Assembly: GCA_947508055.1 (NCBI GenBank)
Contig: CANNRR010000002.1
Location: 1-64,000 of the forward strand
Origin: Burkholderiales bacterium
GTDB taxonomy: Bacteria; Pseudomonadota; Gammaproteobacteria; Burkholderiales; Burkholderiaceae_C
Direction: 5' to 3'
DNA length: 64,000 nucleotides
Notes under the pieces: model-generated
The model's database searches: none
Told to the model about the DNA's origin: nothing
What the model saw: only the letters and a program-made list of their open reading frames with translations
Translations under genes and position numbers: made by a program
In this document: positions 13,535-22,047 of the stretch, one piece after another
Layout of the letters: each line of letters opens with the position of its first letter
Numbering within the stretch: position 1 is the stretch's first letter

Positions 13535-15220
13535 CTAACCTGGCTGACTGGGTGGTGCCATGGAGCGGTCGGCAGATTTGGCGGCAGGGCCTGAGCCAGT
13601 GCGCAGCACCAGCCCACCGGCCTGGCGTTTTTGTTCGCCCAGCGAGGCCTTGACGTGGTGCAAACCAAATTTGGATCGCAGTTCCTGCAAACTCGCGCTG
13701 AGCGTCTCAGCGTCCTGTATTTTTGCTGCATGCTTGAGCAACACTTGGTACGCGTTGTCAATCAGACGCGCGTTGAGTGTCTCCTTGCCGTGCAGGATCA
13801 GATTCTTTACGGCTGCCGTGGGGTTGCCCGACATGCTCAAGGTCATGGCCGTCTCAGCCATTTCCAGGACTTTGGTTTGTGCGGCGCGCATGGATGATGC
13901 ATAAGGCGTGTGCGCTACCGCACTGGCTGCCAGCAGTTCGGTTTGCGAGCGGTTGCTGCAAAAGCGTAAACCGATGGTGTCGACCACGGAATCCACATCG
14001 TCGAGTTGGATGGCCTTGTGCGCCAGTTGCGCCATGAGTGCGAGTACATTGCTGGCGGACTCGAAGTCGAATTCACTGCTGGTCACCGTTTTGGCCAGAC
14101 TGCGAACGGCTTCTACCGACTGTGCAAACTGGTGCTGCTGGATCAGGTTGAGGGCAACCACAATATCGGCCAATCGCTTGACACGCGGTGTGTCTGGGTT
14201 CCTTTCAATCAGCCGGGCAAAGTCATCGTGACAACGTTGCAAGCCCTTGCGGTCACCATTTTCCAGCCGTGTAAAGGCCAGCAGCACCAGGGTTTGGCAG
14301 TCGAACATTTTAGACTCGAGCCCCAGACGCGTGGTCTTGTCCAGCAATTTCTCAGCCTCTGCGTGGTTACCCGAGTAGTAGGTCATCATGGCCAGGTTCT
14401 GCAGGCGACTGACAGAGGCTGGCGTGAGCATGGACGCCATTCTGTAGGTTTCCAGAGCCTTGTCAAACTTGCCCAATTCAAACTGTGCGCGACCCATGAC
14501 GTCATAGGCGTCACTGAAGTTGGGGTCAGCGCTAATCAGATTCTCCAGGGTGCTGGCGGCTTGCGTTGTCTGGCCGGCATCAAGCTGTGCGCGCGCCACA
14601 CCCAGCTTGGCCCATGGCAATGTCTTGGCAGCGATCACGGTTTGGTAAAGCTTTTGCGCGTCACCCGGGCGCCCAATACGCAGTAGCAGCTCCGCTCCGA
14701 CCCGCGCGGCATATAGCCAAAACAGACCCTTGGATTCAAATCGCTCCATGCACAAGCGCGCTGCAGTTTCAAAATCTTCCGCTTCAATAGCGCTAAAAAT
14801 GCCCTGCAACGACAGCTTGCGCACACGCGCCTGGCGCAGTCGCTCGCCCAGGTGGGCCGCTTTGTGCGGTTTGAGCAGGTAGCCGTCCAGCGCTGACTCT
14901 GCGGCCTCTGCCACCTTGGCGTAGGTGGCCTCGCCAGTGATCATGATGAAGATGGTGGAGAAGGGCAGCAGTTGGTTGCGCCTCAGGTCATCCAGCAGGT
15001 CCTGACCCGAACACGCTTCACTGGCGAAATGCAGCTCGCAGAGCACAAAATCGAATGGTCTGAATTCCAGCTGGCGCCGTGCGTCGTTGGCCCGTGCTGC
15101 CTGCGCAACTGTTCCCATGCCAAAGTCACGCAACTGCGCAACCAGGATGGACCGGGAGGTTGGGTTGCCGTCCACTACCAGAGCAGTGCACCGCGACAAG
15201 TCGTCATCGAACGTAGCCAT
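13535..15220 (-). CDS. degenerate response-regulator receiver fused to TPR repeats
   Basis: 561 residues. Residues 1-125 have a CheY-like fold (TALVVDGNPTSRSILVAQL, FDFVLCELHFAS, STIFIMITGEATYAKVAEAAES, DGYLLKPHKAAHLGERL). The phosphoacceptor Asp is replaced by Glu in LCELHF, and the second residue of the acidic pair is Gly, so normal phosphorylation is unlikely. Thr and Lys of the active site remain. Residues ~150-480 hold several tetratricopeptide-like repeats, for example AWAKLGVARAQLDAGQTTQAASTLENLI and SDAYDVMGRAQFELGKFDKALETYRMA, suggesting a protein-binding scaffold. It stands alone, upstream of the purine permease gene end. No output domain for DNA binding is seen. Confidence 0.85.
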   Translation of the reverse strand: MATFDDDLSRCTALVVDGNPTSRSILVAQLRDFGMGTVAQAARANDARRQLEFRPFDFVLCELHFASEACSGQDLLDDLRRNQLLPFSTIFIMITGEATYAKVAEAAESALDGYLLKPHKAAHLGERLRQARVRKLSLQGIFSAIEAEDFETAARLCMERFESKGLFWLYAARVGAELLLRIGRPGDAQKLYQTVIAAKTLPWAKLGVARAQLDAGQTTQAASTLENLISADPNFSDAYDVMGRAQFELGKFDKALETYRMASMLTPASVSRLQNLAMMTYYSGNHAEAEKLLDKTTRLGLESKMFDCQTLVLLAFTRLENGDRKGLQRCHDDFARLIERNPDTPRVKRLADIVVALNLIQQHQFAQSVEAVRSLAKTVTSSEFDFESASNVLALMAQLAHKAIQLDDVDSVVDTIGLRFCSNRSQTELLAASAVAHTPYASSMRAAQTKVLEMAETAMTLSMSGNPTAAVKNLILHGKETLNARLIDNAYQVLLKHAAKIQDAETLSASLQELRSKFGLHHVKASLGEQKRQAGGLVLRTGSGPAAKSADRSMAPPSQPG

Positions 15221-15390
15221 GTGGGGGGTGGAGCGGTGTGCCCCTTATCAATTTTCCGATCATCGGCGACACGCGGAGTTCGCCGATATTGGTATCAAAA
15301 TGATAGCACTACATGGGCCCGTTTCCCGGGGTCGGCACACAATTGTTCACGCTAGGGCACCGGTGGGGTGTGCTCGCCGTTGGCGTGTCG

Positions 15391-16878
15391 CTAGTGCGCG
15401 TCTGCCTGTTTGGCAGCAGCAATGGCAGCCGTTGCGTCACCCTTGCTGCCATTGAAGTACAGGTTCATCAGCACGGCAGTGATGGAGGCCAGCAAAATGC
15501 CGGATTCAATCAGCGGATGGATGTTGTGCGGCATCCACTGCTTGAAGTTGGGGGCGATCAGCGGAATCATGCCAATGCCCAGCGAGATGGCAACAATTAG
15601 CGCATTGAAGCGATTGCCCTTGAAATCCACTCCCGCAAGGATACGAATGCCGGTGGCCGCCACCATGCCAAACATCACCAGCCCGGCGCCGCCGAGCACC
15701 ACGGTAGGCAGCGACTCAACCAGGGCCGCCATCTTGGGCAGCAGACCCAGCACGATCAGGATGATGCCGCCTGCAACGCAGACAAAACGGCTACGCACAC
15801 CGGTCAGAGCCACCAGGCCCACGTTTTGCGAAAAGCTGGTGTAGGGGAATGTATTGAACAAGCCGCCAATAAGGGTGCCCAGACCATCGGTGCGCAGGCC
15901 ACGTGCCAGGTCCGGCTGGGAGACCGACTTTCCAGTCATTTCACCCAGCGCCAAAAACATGCCGGTGGACTCGATCATCACCACGATCATGACCAGGGAC
16001 ATGGTCAAAATCAGCACCGGGTCAAACACCGGCGTACCAAACTGCAACGGCAGGACCAGCGCAAACCATTCGGCTTTGGCAACCTTGTCAAAGTTCATCA
16101 ACCCCATGCTCGTAGCCACGCCGCCGCCGATCACGATGCCCAGCAACACTGAAATGTTGGACAGGAAGCCCTTGGCGAATTTGGAAATCAAGAGGATCGA
16201 TGCCAGCACCAGTGCGGCCACGCCCACACCGCCCAGATCGGCGTACTTGGGGTTGGGAACGGTGCTGACCAATGCAAGTCCCTTGGGCAGAGGTGCCAAT
16301 GTGGAACCCGGGGCTGCTGCTGCGGCGGCGGCATCGGCCAGCCATTTGGCGTGCTCGGGGTTGACGACACTGGGCGCCGTGGGACCAAACGGGTTGCCAA
16401 AAATCCAGTTGATGCCGATGCGCATCAGGCTGATGCCAATCACCGCAATGATGGTACCCGTCACCACCGGCGGAAAGAAGCGCAGCATGCGGCTGATTGC
16501 AGGCGCGATCAGAATGGCAACCACGCCTGAGCCGATGATGGAACCAAAAATCAATTGCGCACCGGCCGCCCCCGGCGTGGCGTTGGCCATGGCCACCATG
16601 GGTGCGACCGAGGCAAACGTGACACCCATCATGACGGGTAGCTTGATGCCGAACCACTGCGTGGCTCCCAGCGACTGAATCAGCGTAACAAGGCCACAGC
16701 AAAAAAGGTCGGCCGAAATCAACATCGCCACTTGCTCGGGGCTGAGCTTCAGTGCCCGGCCCACAATCAGCGGCACCGCTACGGCACCTGCATACATCAC
16801 CAGCACATGCTGCAGGCCCAGGGCCGCAAGCTTGCCGGTGGGCAAGTGTTCATCTACAGGATGGGTCGCATTTGTCAT
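15391..16878 (-). CDS. NCS2-family purine (xanthine/urate) permease
   Basis: A 495-residue membrane transporter with about 14 hydrophobic segments, of the nucleobase:cation symporter-2 family. Signature stretches are GLQHVLVMYAGAVAVPLIVG at the N-terminus, QSLGATQWFGIKLPVMMGVTFA, FNTFPYTSFSQNVGLVALTGVRSR (the conserved NTFPYTxFxQNVG motif) and GLVMFGMVAATGIRIL. A longer than usual Ala-rich loop lies at about 185-200. It closes the purine-catabolism operon, 69 bases after an M20-family amidohydrolase gene, so uptake of urate or xanthine is the likely role. Exact substrate is not decided by the sequence. Confidence 0.9.
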   Translation of the reverse strand: MTNATHPVDEHLPTGKLAALGLQHVLVMYAGAVAVPLIVGRALKLSPEQVAMLISADLFCCGLVTLIQSLGATQWFGIKLPVMMGVTFASVAPMVAMANATPGAAGAQLIFGSIIGSGVVAILIAPAISRMLRFFPPVVTGTIIAVIGISLMRIGINWIFGNPFGPTAPSVVNPEHAKWLADAAAAAAAPGSTLAPLPKGLALVSTVPNPKYADLGGVGVAALVLASILLISKFAKGFLSNISVLLGIVIGGGVATSMGLMNFDKVAKAEWFALVLPLQFGTPVFDPVLILTMSLVMIVVMIESTGMFLALGEMTGKSVSQPDLARGLRTDGLGTLIGGLFNTFPYTSFSQNVGLVALTGVRSRFVCVAGGIILIVLGLLPKMAALVESLPTVVLGGAGLVMFGMVAATGIRILAGVDFKGNRFNALIVAISLGIGMIPLIAPNFKQWMPHNIHPLIESGILLASITAVLMNLYFNGSKGDATAAIAAAKQADAH

Positions 16879-16947
16879 CTTTGTCTCCTCATGGCCTGCG
16901 TGGGCCGGTTTATATAAAAAAGTTCTCGCGGGCCGCTCCCGCTGGTC

Positions 16948-18171
16948 TCAACCCAACAAATCGCACAGCGTGCGTGCAATCACTTTGGTCGCACGCCGCA
17001 GGTCTTCCAACTCCAGTCGCTCATCGGCGCGTTTGGCGTGAGATTCGAGCACCGTGCGTGGCCCGGCGCCATAGATCACACCGGGAATGCCAGCCTCGCA
17101 GAACAGTCGCACGTCGGTGTACAGCGGCGTGCCTAATGCGGGAATCGGTTCTCCGAACACCTGCTCTCCATGTTTCTGAATAGCGTCTACCAACGGTCGG
17201 TTACCGGGAAGCGGTTGCAAGGCCCGTGCCAACAGGATGCGCTTGACCTCGACTGTGACGCCGGGAATGGCAGCTGCGGTATCTGCAATGATCTTGCGTA
17301 GCGTGGCCTCTACCTCGGTCGGGTTTTCCTCGGGGATCATGCGCCGGTCGAGCTTGAAGCTGACCCGCCCAGGCACCACATTGGTGTTAGTGCCGCCCTC
17401 AATGGTGCCAATGTTCAGATAAGGGTGCGTGATGCCCGCCACATTCGAGGTGATACCCTGGTACAGCGTGTTTTGCTGGTACAGCGCCGTCAGGATGCGG
17501 TTGGCCGCCTGCAGCGCGTCCACGCCTGATGCCGGAATCGCCGCGTGGGCCATCTTGCCGTGCACGGTGACTTCCATCTGCAGACAGCCGTTGTGGGCGG
17601 TGACCACCTGGTAGCTGAACCCGGCAGCGATCATCAAGTCGGGGTGAATGATCTTGTGTTTGAGTAGCCATGCAGGACCGACTTCACCACCAAACTCCTC
17701 GTCGTAGGTGAACAGCAACTCCACACTGCCTTGCGCCGGCTTGGCAACGGCTTCGAGCGCGCGCACGGCAAAGGCGTAAGTGGAAAAATCGCACTTGCTG
17801 ACCGCCGATGCGCGGCCATAGATCTTGCCGTCCTCGATCTCGCCACCATAAGGTTTTTTGGTCCAGCCCTCGCCGGGTGGAACCACGTCGCCATGCGCAT
17901 TGAGTAGCACGGTGGTGCCAGCACCATATTTGCGGCGCACGATCAGGTTGGTGATGGTCTCCAGCCCGGCCGCTCGCACTTCGGCCTGCGGCACGACGTG
18001 CTTTTCGACCGCAAAGCCAAAGCCTTCCAACAACTCGGCAGTGCGTTCTGCGTGGGGTGTGTTGTTGCCTGGTGGCGTGTCGGTGGGTACGCGGATCAGT
18101 TCTTGCAGGAAGCGCACCTGTTCGTCAAAGTGGGAGTCGATCCAGGCGTCGAGTTGTTCGTAGGTGTTCAT
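16948..18171 (-). CDS. M20-family metallo-amidohydrolase in the allantoin operon
   Basis: A 407-residue ArgE/DapE-type M20 hydrolase. Metal-site motifs are LLNAHGDVVPPGEGW (His and Asp), LLFTYDEEFGGEVG (catalytic Glu pair) and a C-terminal ESHAKRADERL His; a dimerisation domain lies between (VHGKMAHAAIPASGVDALQAANR). Its start overlaps the stop of the uraD-allC gene in an ATGA, so the two are co-translated. In a purine-degradation operon it could hydrolyse ureidoglycolate or ureidoglycine, a step with no other candidate here. Family members also act on N-acyl amino acids, so this is inference. The surrounding genes run in the order GntR, puuE, uraD-allC, this gene, permease. Confidence 0.85.
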   Translation of the reverse strand: MNTYEQLDAWIDSHFDEQVRFLQELIRVPTDTPPGNNTPHAERTAELLEGFGFAVEKHVVPQAEVRAAGLETITNLIVRRKYGAGTTVLLNAHGDVVPPGEGWTKKPYGGEIEDGKIYGRASAVSKCDFSTYAFAVRALEAVAKPAQGSVELLFTYDEEFGGEVGPAWLLKHKIIHPDLMIAAGFSYQVVTAHNGCLQMEVTVHGKMAHAAIPASGVDALQAANRILTALYQQNTLYQGITSNVAGITHPYLNIGTIEGGTNTNVVPGRVSFKLDRRMIPEENPTEVEATLRKIIADTAAAIPGVTVEVKRILLARALQPLPGNRPLVDAIQKHGEQVFGEPIPALGTPLYTDVRLFCEAGIPGVIYGAGPRTVLESHAKRADERLELEDLRRATKVIARTLCDLLG

Positions 18172-19976
18172 GGTGTCGGGTTGGATAGTTGTTCAAGCAG
18201 GTGTTGAAAGGCTTCAATGGCAAGTTGCATGTCGTCGCTGGTGGTCGATTCCAGCGGGTTGTGACTGATACCGGAGTTCAGACCGCGCACAAACAGCATC
18301 GCCTGGGGCATGATTTCATGCAACTTCATGGCGTCGTGCCCGGCGCCACTGGGCATGCGGTGCAGAGGTACACCCAGTGCCCGCACGGCGGTTTCCCATC
18401 GGCCTTGCCAGGCTGGTGCGCTAGGGGCGGCGCTGACCCGCATGGTTTCGGTCAGGTTGAGGCGCACCCCGCGGCGCTCGCAGATGTCGCGAGCGGCCTT
18501 GCGTACATCCTCGTCCAGGCGGTCGCGCTGGGCGTTGTTCGGTGCGCGCAGGTCCAGCGAAAACTCGCAGCGACCGGGTACCACGTTGATGGAACCATTG
18601 GGTACCTGCAGCATGCCAACGGTGCCGACCGAGTTGCCGTCTTGCGCGGCGCGTTCTTCGACAAAAAGAATCAGTTCAGCAACGGCGACGGCCGCATCGC
18701 GGCGCCGGTCCATAGGCGTGGTGCCGGCGTGACTGGCCATGCCGGTGACATCGCCCATATAGCGTACCGAGGCGTTGATCGAGGTGACGATACCCAGCGG
18801 GATGTCCAGTTCATTGAGTACCGGTCCCTGCTCGATGTGGACTTCAACGAATCCCTGGTAGTCGTCTGCGTTGCGCTTGAGGCCAGCGATGGCGTCCACG
18901 CACAGTCCGGCGTGCTGCATGGCGTCGCGCATACTGATGCCGTCTGCATCCACCTGATCCAGCCAGGCCGGATTGAAGTCGCCGGTTAGTGCGCTGGAGC
19001 CCAGAAAGGTTGCTTTGTAGCGCTGGCCTTCTTCCTCGGAAAATGCCGCGACCTCCAGGTCAAAAGGCAGGCGTTTGCCGGCTTTAGACAACTGCTGCAC
19101 GCAGGCCAACGGTACGTAGATGCCCAACCGACCATCGTACTTGCCGCCGTTGCGCACCGTATCAAAATGACTTCCAGTCAATAAAGTTTTATGAGAAATA
19201 GTGTTGTGGCCCCCTTCTAACGGGCGTGAGGTGCTATCTTTTTTGTAACATCCAATAACATTGCCAACTGCGTCGATGTGCACGGTGTCGCAACCCGCCT
19301 GCCGCATGTCCATGCTGATACGCTGCGCACAGGCGCGGTGCGCTTCGGTCATGTAGGTGACGGTGAGCTGGCCGAGTTCGGCGTAGCCCGGATCGGTGTG
19401 CTGAGATAGTGCCTCCTGCCAATCCCACACCGCGTTGCCCAACTCCGGTGTAAAGCCAAACAGGTCGTTCAGGCGAATCTCGGCAATGCGGTGGATGTTG
19501 CGGACGCACTCCTGACGCTCAAACTCCGGGTGACCTTGCAGGCGTCGCTCGAAGGTGGCAATGATCTCAGCTTTTGAAAGTCCCGTCCCGCGCGGGCCAC
19601 GCACCGCCAGAATAAAGGGAAAACCAAAGCGCGTGTTGTAGTCGCGGTTGAATTGCTGGATGGTCTCAAACTCCTGCGGCGTGCAGTGCGTCAGGCCAGC
19701 CTTGCTTTGTTCGTTGGTCGATTCCGCCGTCAGATTCTTGTCCACCATAGCCTTGCCCGCCAACTCCGGGTGGGCACGGATGAGGGCCAGTTGGGGCTCG
19801 ATGCCGGCGGCATTGAGCACGCCCACCATGGCGAACTTGAGTTGAGCCAGGCTGGCAAAGGGTCGCTGGGCCAGCGCCGCGCGGGGAATCCATGGCGAAT
19901 GTTCGTACAGGCCGGTTAGCCAGACGGTGGCGTCCTCCAGCGTTGCGCTGTTGAGTTGGTCAAGTGTCAATGCCAT
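18168..19976 (-). CDS. uraD-allC: OHCU decarboxylase fused to allantoate amidohydrolase
   Basis: 602 residues with two enzymes in one chain. Residues 1-175 are UraD, giving S-allantoin from OHCU: LIRAHPELAGKAM with the catalytic His, STNEQSKAGL, FNRDYNTRFGFPFILAVRG. Residues ~180-600 are AllC, an M20-type allantoate amidohydrolase: LLTGSHFDTVRNGGKYDGRLG (metal His and Asp), AAFSEEEGQRY (Glu pair), VEVHIEQGPVL, GMASHAGTTPMDRRRDA, GAGHDAMKL. Around residue 245 a 15-20-residue stretch (KKDSTSRPLEGGHNTISHK) separates IGCY from TLLTGSH; its DNA looks like a diverged family A repeat. The operon context with puuE and HIU hydrolase agrees. Full-length for such fusions. Confidence 0.92.
   Translation of the reverse strand: MALTLDQLNSATLEDATVWLTGLYEHSPWIPRAALAQRPFASLAQLKFAMVGVLNAAGIEPQLALIRAHPELAGKAMVDKNLTAESTNEQSKAGLTHCTPQEFETIQQFNRDYNTRFGFPFILAVRGPRGTGLSKAEIIATFERRLQGHPEFERQECVRNIHRIAEIRLNDLFGFTPELGNAVWDWQEALSQHTDPGYAELGQLTVTYMTEAHRACAQRISMDMRQAGCDTVHIDAVGNVIGCYKKDSTSRPLEGGHNTISHKTLLTGSHFDTVRNGGKYDGRLGIYVPLACVQQLSKAGKRLPFDLEVAAFSEEEGQRYKATFLGSSALTGDFNPAWLDQVDADGISMRDAMQHAGLCVDAIAGLKRNADDYQGFVEVHIEQGPVLNELDIPLGIVTSINASVRYMGDVTGMASHAGTTPMDRRRDAAVAVAELILFVEERAAQDGNSVGTVGMLQVPNGSINVVPGRCEFSLDLRAPNNAQRDRLDEDVRKAARDICERRGVRLNLTETMRVSAAPSAPAWQGRWETAVRALGVPLHRMPSGAGHDAMKLHEIMPQAMLFVRGLNSGISHNPLESTTSDDMQLAIEAFQHLLEQLSNPTP
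19203..19255 (-). repeat. diverged family A repeat inside the allC coding region
   Basis: The plus strand contains GTTGTGGCCCCCTTC, then GGGCGTGAGGTGCTATC, then TTTTTTGTA. Aligned with the copy at 58352, GCGTGAGGTGCTATCTTTTTT matches GCGCAAGCAGCTACTATTTTT at most positions, including the GCG, AG, GCTA and T-run blocks. It coincides with the stretch where AllC has residues that relatives lack. It keeps the reading frame. Ends are approximate. Confidence 0.5.
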
Positions 19977-20005
19977 GTCGATCTATGCGTAGAGAGTTGG
20001 GGCTT

Positions 20006-20956
20006 TCAGGCCTGGAACGGGTGGGTGGCTTTCCAGTGCCGTGCAATGTCCAGACGGCGGCAGACCCACACACGATCGTGTTGGCCGATGTGGTCCAGAA
20101 AACGTTGCAACGCGGTGATGCGACCGGGGCGGCCCAGCAGACGGCAGTGCATGCCGATGCTCATCATGGCCGGTCGGTTAAAGCCATTCGGGTCACCCTC
20201 TGCGTATAGAACGTCAAACGTGTCCTTCAGGTATTGGTAGAACGGGTCGGCGTGCGAGTAGCCTTGTGGCAGTGCAAAGCGCATATCGTTGCAGTCCAGG
20301 GTGTACGGGACGATCAGTTGGGGGGCCACCGTGCCATCTGTTTTTTGTACCTGCATCCAGAACGGCAGGTCGTCGCCGTAGTAGTCGCTGTCGTATTCAA
20401 AGCCGCCGTAGTCGGCCACCAAACGTCGAGTGCGCGGGCTATCGCGGCCGGTGTACCAACCAAGAGCACGCTGACCTGCCAGTTCTTCGATCACCGCCAT
20501 GCCCATTTGCATGTGCTCTCGCTCGGTGGTTTCATCCACGTTCTGGTAATGGACCCAGCGCCAACCGTGGCAGGCGATCTCGTGGCCGAGTTCGATGAAA
20601 GCGGAGGTTAGTTCCGGGTGGCGCTGCAAGGCCATACCCACGCCGAACACGGTCAGCGGCAGGCCGCGCTGTTCGAACTCGCGCAAGATGCGCCAGACCC
20701 CGGCGCGCGAGCCATACTCGTAAATACCCTCCATACTGATGTGACGCTCCGGAAAGCTCGCAGGGTTGAACATCTCGGAGAGAAATTGTTCTGAGCCGGC
20801 GTCGCCGTGCAGCACGCAGTTCTCGCCGCCTTCCTCGTAGTTCAGCACAAACTGCACAGCCACGCGGGCGCCGCCCGGCCACTGCGCATGCGGTACGTCC
20901 TTGCCGTAGCCCACTAGGTCGCGCGGGTAAGGGTGGGTGGAATCGTAATGTTTCAT
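20006..20956 (-). CDS. puuE: allantoinase, polysaccharide-deacetylase type
   Basis: A 316-residue cofactor-independent-type allantoinase (PuuE) that opens allantoin to allantoate. It has the PuuE-specific start YPRDLVGYG, then WPGGARVAVQFVLNYEEGGE, ERHISMEGIYEYGSRAGVWR, FGVGMALQRHPE, GHEIACHGWRWVHYQ and YYGDDLPFW. These are hallmarks of the NodB-fold allantoinase subgroup. The ATG at 20956 directly follows the stop of the GntR-type regulator gene (TGA then CC then ATG); a GTG at 20962 is a possible alternative. It is followed after 29 bases by uraD-allC, whose AllC half uses the product. Confidence 0.93.
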   Translation of the reverse strand: MKHYDSTHPYPRDLVGYGKDVPHAQWPGGARVAVQFVLNYEEGGENCVLHGDAGSEQFLSEMFNPASFPERHISMEGIYEYGSRAGVWRILREFEQRGLPLTVFGVGMALQRHPELTSAFIELGHEIACHGWRWVHYQNVDETTEREHMQMGMAVIEELAGQRALGWYTGRDSPRTRRLVADYGGFEYDSDYYGDDLPFWMQVQKTDGTVAPQLIVPYTLDCNDMRFALPQGYSHADPFYQYLKDTFDVLYAEGDPNGFNRPAMMSIGMHCRLLGRPGRITALQRFLDHIGQHDRVWVCRRLDIARHWKATHPFQA

Positions 20957-20958
20957 GG

Positions 20959-21615
20959 TCACAATTTGGCTGGTACGTGGGGTGCCAGCGTCAGCGACGC
21001 CTCCACGTTGCGCAGATGCTCGTCCATCAGTAGCACGGCACGTGCCTCGTCGCGGGCTTCCAGTGCCTGTACGATGGCCGCATGCTCTTCATGGGAGTGT
21101 TCGGCGGCTCCGGCGGACTGATACATCAGGGTGATGAGAGCGCAGCGTGACAGCAGATCCATCAGCATGTGAGCCAGCACTTCGTTGCCCATCAGTTGGG
21201 CCATGCGCACATGGAAATCGCCCAACAGCACCGTGCGCCCGGGAACATCGCCGCGCATGATGGCGGCCTTTTCTTCGGTAATGTGGTCCTTCAGAGCGTT
21301 GATGTGGTCGGCGGTCGCGAGTTGGATAAATGCCTGCGTCATGCCGGCTTCAAGCATGCGGCGCACGGCGAACACCTGTTGCGCCTCGGCCATGGAGGGC
21401 GCTGCTACAAAGGCTCCACGCGCCGGTTCCTTACGAATCAATCGATTCTGGGACAGTTTGAACAGGGCTTGGCGAATCAGTGTGCGCGACACACCAAACT
21501 GGTCCGCCAGCGTTTGCTCAACCAGCTTGGCGCCGGGTTGCAGGCGGTGCTCGACAATGGAGCGGGTGAGTGTCTCGACAATGAAGCCTGTGGTGGTGGA
21601 GTCCATGCGGCGCAT
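20959..21615 (-). CDS. GntR-family (FCD) regulator of purine catabolism
   Basis: 218 residues from ATG 21615; a longer frame upstream runs through the divergent promoter and is not used. The N-terminal winged helix reads SIVEHRLQPGAKLVEQTLADQFGVSRTLIRQALFKLSQNRLIRKEPARGAFVA. The C-terminal FCD ligand domain holds the metal-binding pattern with FHVRMAQLMGN and SHEEHAAIVQALEARDEARAVLLMDEHLRNVE. It is the first gene of the minus-strand allantoin operon and divergent from the HIU hydrolase gene. A 16-bp palindrome with the GntR-type core GTATAC lies 18 bases upstream, so autoregulation and control of both directions is likely. Confidence 0.88.
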   Translation of the reverse strand: MRRMDSTTTGFIVETLTRSIVEHRLQPGAKLVEQTLADQFGVSRTLIRQALFKLSQNRLIRKEPARGAFVAAPSMAEAQQVFAVRRMLEAGMTQAFIQLATADHINALKDHITEEKAAIMRGDVPGRTVLLGDFHVRMAQLMGNEVLAHMLMDLLSRCALITLMYQSAGAAEHSHEEHAAIVQALEARDEARAVLLMDEHLRNVEASLTLAPHVPAKL

Positions 21616-21632
21616 GATAGCTGCATTCCCAA

Positions 21633-21648
21633 AAAGTGTATACACTTT
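21633..21648. promoter_or_regulatory. perfect 16-bp palindrome, probable GntR operator
   Basis: AAAGTGTATACACTTT is an exact palindrome located between the divergent GntR-regulator and HIU-hydrolase genes. FCD-type GntR regulators bind sites with GT/AC half-sites such as TGTATACA, so this is the best candidate operator for the whole purine locus. Confidence 0.65.
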
Positions 21649-21674
21649 GAAAAATCCAACTGAAGGAAATGCAA

Positions 21675-22028
21675 ATGGGCTTGAGCACACATGTACTGGA
21701 CACCATGCACGGCACCCCGGCAGCGGGCATGCAGGTGGCGCTTTACACCACGAAAGGCGAGTTAGCAACACTGGTCAAGTCTTTCACCTTGAATCAGGAC
21801 GGCCGTAACCCCGATGGCATGTTGTACGACCATGCGAATTTGCGCACTGGCACTTATCGGCTGGTGTTTGACGTGGAGGGCTATTTCAAGGCGCGAGGCG
21901 TGGAGTTGCCCGAGCCCAACTTTTTGAACCGGGTCACTTTGGACTTTGGCGTAGCCCACGCCGACCAGCACTACCATGTGCCGCTGCTGGTGAGCCCATG
22001 GAGTTACTCAACCTACCGGGGTTCGTGA
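21675..22028 (+). CDS. uraH: 5-hydroxyisourate hydrolase (transthyretin-like)
   Basis: 117 residues. The start ATG 21675 is preferred over ATG 21669 because the AGGAA site is then correctly spaced and the protein begins with the family's GLSTHVLDTMHGTPAAGM. The C-terminal signature YRGS is present (SPWSYSTYRGS), as is HYHVPLLVSPWSYSTYRG. It opens 5-hydroxyisourate to OHCU, the substrate of the UraD half of the fused enzyme at 18168-19976. It is divergent from the GntR gene and shares its operator region. Full-length; no signal peptide, so it acts in the cytoplasm. Confidence 0.94.
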   Translation: MGLSTHVLDTMHGTPAAGMQVALYTTKGELATLVKSFTLNQDGRNPDGMLYDHANLRTGTYRLVFDVEGYFKARGVELPEPNFLNRVTLDFGVAHADQHYHVPLLVSPWSYSTYRGS

Positions 22029-22047
22029 GTACCGACAGCAGGCCTAG

